A model generated the notes under the pieces. The model saw only the letters and a list, made by a program, of their open reading frames with translations. It ran no database searches and was not told the DNA's origin. Below, piece by piece: positions 5,391-7,410 of a stretch of 7,410 nucleotides of DNA. This stretch comes from Nitrososphaera sp. (GTDB lineage: Archaea; Thermoproteota; Nitrososphaeria; Nitrososphaerales; Nitrososphaeraceae): the NCBI GenBank assembly GCA_025450475.1, contig JANWHJ010000003.1, positions 1-7,410 on the forward strand, read 5' to 3'. Each line of letters begins with the position of its first letter. Positions within the stretch are counted from its first letter, which is position 1. The translations under genes were made by a program, and so were the position numbers.

Positions 5391-6500
5391 GTGAGCAGCA
5401 AGCGGGACTATTACGAAATCCTCGGAGTGCAGAAGGCCGCCGGCAAGGAAGAGATCAAGAGTGCCTACCGCAAATTGGCACTGCAATACCATCCTGACAG
5501 AAACAAGGACAAGGCCGCAGAGGGTAAGTTTAAGGAAATATCTGAGGCATACGCCGTGCTCTCCGATGACGACAAACGCAAACGCTACGACACTTATGGC
5601 CACGTCGGGCAGGAAGAGGCGTTCCGGGGATCTGAGGCGAACTTTAACGAGGTATTCCGCGATATGGGCTTTGGCGGCTTTCGTGAAATATTTCAGCAGA
5701 TATTTGGAGGTGGACGCGGTGATTTTTTCGAAGGCGACGACCTGTTTGGCTTTGGCAGCCGTAGAAAGGGCCGCGACATTATCTATGACATGGAGCTCAC
5801 ACTTGCAGACGTTTTGACTGGCAGGAAGGAAGAAGTCGACGTGCCGCGGATGGGGAGATGTGATGTGTGCTCCGGCACCGGCGCCGCGCCAGGCACAAAG
5901 GCGCGTAAGTGCACGGTGTGCGACGGACAGGGGCAGACAAAGCGCGTCTACAGTCAGAACCGTTTTTCTACGTTTGTCACTACAGAGCCATGCAAGACTT
6001 GTCAGGGCCGGGGGCAAATAATCGAGAGGCCCTGCGGCAACTGCAGGGGCGCGGGCAGGGCAAAACAGGTAAAAAAGATCAAGCTGGAGATCCCGCCGGG
6101 GGTCGAAGAAGGTATGGCATTTCAGCTACGTGGCGAGGGCGAGCTCTCAGATTCCGGGATACCGGGCGATCTTGTCGTCCGGCTCCGGGTAAAGCCGGAT
6201 CCAAAATTTGAACGCCTTGAAGATGGTCATTTGCTCTACAACCTGGAAGTAAAGTTCACAGATCTTGCACTTGGCGCAGAAATTAGAGTGCCAACGATTG
6301 AAGGACAGGAAAAGATCAAGATTACGCAGGGGACAGCAGCAAATGCGCTTCTCAAGGTAAAGGGAAAGGGGCTTCCACGCTATGGCAGCTCTGGTAGGGG
6401 AGACCAGCTCGTGAGGATAACCGTCAGAGTCCCGGGTAGGTTGACTGAGAGGCAAAAGTCGCTTCTCAGAGATCTCGACAAAGAGCTTGAGGATTACTAA
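5391..6500 (+). CDS. dnaJ: Hsp40 co-chaperone DnaJ (class A)
   Basis: DnaJ captures unfolded proteins and triggers ATP hydrolysis by DnaK. The 369-residue product has every class A part. The J domain (about 6-70) carries the catalytic HPD at 34-36. A Gly/Phe-rich linker (about 93-125) contains GFGGF and FGGGRGDFF. The four-repeat zinc domain has Cys157/160 (CDVCSGTG), 174/177 (CTVCDGQG), 201/204 (CKTCQGRG) and 215/218 (CGNCRGAG). The C-terminal beta domains begin with IPPGVEEGMAFQLRGEGE, and the dimerisation end is EDY. No key residue is missing. The start is GTG 5391, set by GGTGA 6 nt upstream. It lies 32 nt after dnaK with no TATA-like box in the gap, so it is read from the grpE-dnaK transcript. 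Long opposite-strand frames across dnaK/dnaJ are codon-bias shadows. Confidence 0.99.
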   Translation: MSSKRDYYEILGVQKAAGKEEIKSAYRKLALQYHPDRNKDKAAEGKFKEISEAYAVLSDDDKRKRYDTYGHVGQEEAFRGSEANFNEVFRDMGFGGFREIFQQIFGGGRGDFFEGDDLFGFGSRRKGRDIIYDMELTLADVLTGRKEEVDVPRMGRCDVCSGTGAAPGTKARKCTVCDGQGQTKRVYSQNRFSTFVTTEPCKTCQGRGQIIERPCGNCRGAGRAKQVKKIKLEIPPGVEEGMAFQLRGEGELSDSGIPGDLVVRLRVKPDPKFERLEDGHLLYNLEVKFTDLALGAEIRVPTIEGQEKIKITQGTAANALLKVKGKGLPRYGSSGRGDQLVRITVRVPGRLTERQKSLLRDLDKELEDY

Positions 6501-6508
6501 AACCATAC

Positions 6509-6516
6509 TTTAAAAT
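6509..6516 (+). promoter_or_regulatory. TATA-like box for hsp20
   Basis: TTTAAAAT is centred 27 nt before the hsp20 ATG at 6540, in the 39-nt gap after dnaJ. It predicts a leaderless hsp20 mRNA made independently of the dnaK operon, in addition to any read-through. Confidence 0.6.
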
Positions 6517-6539
6517 AGAATTTCTACCCATTTTCTAGC

Positions 6540-7127
6540 ATGTCGTCACCATTTGATGAGTGGTTCGGTAAGAGAAGGAGCATACGATCCTGGTTCCCGG
6601 ACATTGACGAGATGATGAAGGAAATGGAGAAAATGATGCAAGAGGCATTCAAGAACGTAGAGCAGCAGGTCCCAAAGAACCTCATCAAGGAGCGCAAAAT
6701 GGATGACGGCTCCGTTGTTCGAGAAATGGGCCCGATCGTTTACGGATATTCTGTCAAGATAGGCCCAGACGGCAAGCCCGAAGTAAGAAAATTTGGAAAT
6801 GTGAACTCATTCCCAAACGTCCTTGGCGGCGGCCTATCTGTCAAGGAAGAGCGCGAGCCCTTGGTGGACGTTATCAAGGGGAAAGATGAATTGCGCGTTG
6901 TAGCTGAAGTGCCTGGCGTCAACAAGGAAGACTTGCGCGTGACGGCCGACGAAAGCACGCTCACGATCGAGTCTTTGACGGGCCAGCCGCGCTACCAAAA
7001 GAAGGTTGAGCTTCAGGAAACGGTAGATCCCAAGACCGCAAAGTCAACCTACAAGAATGGCATCCTTGAAATAACTTTAAAGCTAAAAGGAAAGAGCAGC
7101 TCTGGCCTCAACATCAGCATCGAATAG
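6540..7127 (+). CDS. hsp20: Hsp20/alpha-crystallin small heat-shock protein
   Basis: This is an ATP-independent holdase that binds unfolding proteins as an oligomer and hands them to the DnaK system. The 195-residue product has a long N-terminal arm with Met/Glu-rich amphipathic helix DIDEMMKEMEKMMQEAF (21-37), then a conserved archaeal section GPIVYGYSVKIGPDGKPEVRKFGN (about 64-87). The alpha-crystallin domain covers about 106-183 and includes EVPGVNKEDLRV and the signature YKNGILEI (171-178). The tail ends NISIE, giving an I-x-I motif (192-194) that normally docks on a neighbouring subunit. The GYSVKIGPDGKP-type arm is seen in a subgroup of archaeal Hsp20 proteins. The start ATG has a TATA-like box 27 nt upstream and no Shine-Dalgarno. 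It follows dnaJ by 39 nt. Confidence 0.96.
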   Translation: MSSPFDEWFGKRRSIRSWFPDIDEMMKEMEKMMQEAFKNVEQQVPKNLIKERKMDDGSVVREMGPIVYGYSVKIGPDGKPEVRKFGNVNSFPNVLGGGLSVKEEREPLVDVIKGKDELRVVAEVPGVNKEDLRVTADESTLTIESLTGQPRYQKKVELQETVDPKTAKSTYKNGILEITLKLKGKSSSGLNISIE

Positions 7128-7139
7128 CGCACAAAACGA

Positions 7140-7148
7140 TATTATATT
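7140..7148 (+). promoter_or_regulatory. TATA-like box for tRNA-Leu
   Basis: TATTATATT is preceded by the A-rich ACAAAACGA, a plausible TFB element. It is centred 27 nt before the first base of the tRNA (7171), as expected for a transcript beginning at or very near the mature 5' end. Confidence 0.6.
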
Positions 7149-7203
7149 CGCTAGACGGCAACGAGCGTGTGCGGGGGTCGCCCAGCCCGGTCAAAGGCGT
7201 GAG

Positions 7204-7223
7204 ATTAGATCTTCTGACACGAC
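7204..7223 (+). other. tRNA intron 1, position 30/31 (non-canonical), 20 nt
   Basis: It folds as a bulge-helix-bulge. The central helix is CGTG (7198-7201) with CACG (7218-7221), all Watson-Crick. The 5' bulge is AGA (7202-7204), cut after 7203, and the 3' bulge is ACG (7222-7224), cut after 7223. The inner helix is TTAGA (7205-7209) with TCTGA (7213-7217) around a 3-nt loop. The outer helix is short (7196-7197 with 7225-7226) and borrows D-stem bases. The intron interrupts the 5' strand of the anticodon stem. Confidence 0.8.
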
Positions 7224-7230
7224 GCTCAGA

Positions 7231-7250
7231 TGTTGCAGTTTGACTGGGAT
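7231..7250 (+). other. tRNA intron 2, position 37/38 (canonical), 20 nt
   Basis: The bulge-helix-bulge has central helix CTCA (7225-7228) with TGGG (7245-7248), including one G-T pair. The 5' bulge is GAT (7229-7231), cut after 7230, and the 3' bulge is ATA (7249-7251), cut after 7250. The inner helix is GTTG (7232-7235) with TGAC (7241-7244) around a 5-nt loop. The outer helix is the complete anticodon stem, but only once intron 1 is gone. Confidence 0.85.
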
Positions 7251-7298
7251 ACCTCATCCCTTAGGGGTTCGTGGGTTCAAATCCCACCCCCCGCACCA

Positions 7299-7402
7299 GT
7301 ATAATGTACTAGCTTGGTTAATCCAGGAAATTAGCACAAACTTGTAGGTTTGAAGTGTGAAGTTTCCTCTGAAGATTATTCGTCGGGATTTGACCCAGCT
7401 AG
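7299..7402 (+). other. Structured non-coding stretch after the tRNA
   Basis: A TATA-like GTATAATG (7299-7306) follows the CCA directly. CTAGC(T)TGG (7309-7317) can pair with CCAGCTAG (7395-7402), 8 bp with one bulged T. Within it, AGGAAATT (7325-7332) pairs with AAGTTTCCT (7361-7368, one G-T pair), and inside that CACA/TGTG (7335-7338/7356-7359) pairs. Transcription from the TATA-like box would begin near 7329, at the inner hairpin. It could be a small RNA, the leader of a gene beyond the edge, or chance pairing. Confidence 0.3.
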
Positions 7403-7410
7403 CAGATAGC

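Larger units (their letters stand above)
7171..7298 (+). tRNA. trnL-CAG: tRNA-Leu(CAG) with two introns, CCA encoded
   Basis: The acceptor stem GCGGGGG (7171-7177) pairs with CCCCCGC (7288-7294); A73 is 7295 and CCA is encoded at 7296-7298. The D arm has stem GCC/GGC (7180-7182/7196-7198). The T arm is GTGGG-TTCAAAT-CCCAC (7271-7287). The long variable arm has stem CCC/GGG near 7258-7266, so the tRNA is type II, and A73 with this D arm fits leucine. Read without splicing, or with one intron, the anticodon arm does not close properly. Removing 7204-7223 and 7231-7250 gives a perfect 5-bp stem TGAGG/CCTCA and the loop CTCAGAA, with U33, anticodon CAG and A37. The spliced RNA is 85 nt plus CCA. 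It would read CUG codons. The identity depends on the two-intron model; a single-intron reading gives improbable anticodons. Confidence 0.9.

Noticed and set aside
5319..6017. 232-residue minus-strand frame across dnaK and dnaJ
   Set aside because: It lies opposite two certain genes, has no promoter and has a composition expected from reading their codons backwards. The same applies to the other long opposite-strand frames in 3462-4706.
7200..7256. Single-intron readings of the tRNA giving anticodon TAG, AGA or GGA
   Set aside because: TAG needs base 26 to be missing and moves the variable arm; AGA is not used by archaea; GGA conflicts with A73 and leaves an A-C mismatch at 31-39. None gives a proper bulge-helix-bulge, while the two-intron model satisfies everything.
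7381..7402. T-arm-like GGGTCAAATCCC on the minus strand
   Set aside because: It lacks the GTTC of a real T loop and no acceptor or D arm can be found around it, so it is not a second tRNA.
7254..7409. Minus-strand frame open from the right edge through the tRNA, ending WDLNPRTPKG
   Set aside because: The WDLNPR-type peptide is the well-known artefact of translating a tRNA T arm on the opposite strand. No start or family signal is seen; an integrase end overlapping the tRNA cannot be excluded without more sequence, but nothing supports it.

Overview
The window looks like an archaeal chromosome segment, most probably from a Thaumarchaeota (Nitrososphaeria)-type organism. The evidence is an archaeal translation factor aIF2-beta, genes mostly preceded by a TATA-like box about 26-29 nt before the start codon (leaderless transcription) instead of Shine-Dalgarno sites, a tRNA with bulge-helix-bulge introns, and a bacterial-type grpE-dnaK-dnaJ set, which is found in mesophilic and moderately thermophilic archaea. 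The assignment rests on gene content and style, not on a database match.

Layout. Positions 1-629 hold the 3' part of an AT-rich DNA methyltransferase gene that enters from outside the window. Positions 630-834 are AT-rich and probably non-coding, ending in a promoter for aIF2-beta (835-1266, +). A convergent unrecognised gene follows (1456-1941, -), then a small basic protein gene (2145-2363, +) ending in a hairpin plus T-run terminator, and a convergent thioredoxin gene (2392-2817, -). Thioredoxin is divergent from the chaperone block on the + strand: grpE (2900-3487), dnaK (3493-5358), dnaJ (5391-6500) and hsp20 (6540-7127). The hsp20 gene has its own promoter.

The chaperone genes form a coherent protein-folding module. 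DnaJ delivers clients and stimulates DnaK ATPase, GrpE exchanges nucleotide on DnaK, and Hsp20 holds unfolded proteins. The neighbouring thioredoxin handles disulfide reduction. The whole region is housekeeping and stress physiology rather than a defence island; only the methyltransferase end looks accessory.

The most notable item is at 7171-7298, a tRNA-Leu gene that appears uninterpretable until two 20-nt introns are removed, one at the unusual position 30/31 and one at the canonical 37/38. The anticodon CAG then sits in a 7-nt internal exon. Both introns can be folded into proper bulge-helix-bulge motifs, but the two folds compete for the same bases, which suggests an ordered splicing path. 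Beyond the tRNA, 7299-7410 has no convincing gene but contains nested inverted repeats and a TATA-like box.
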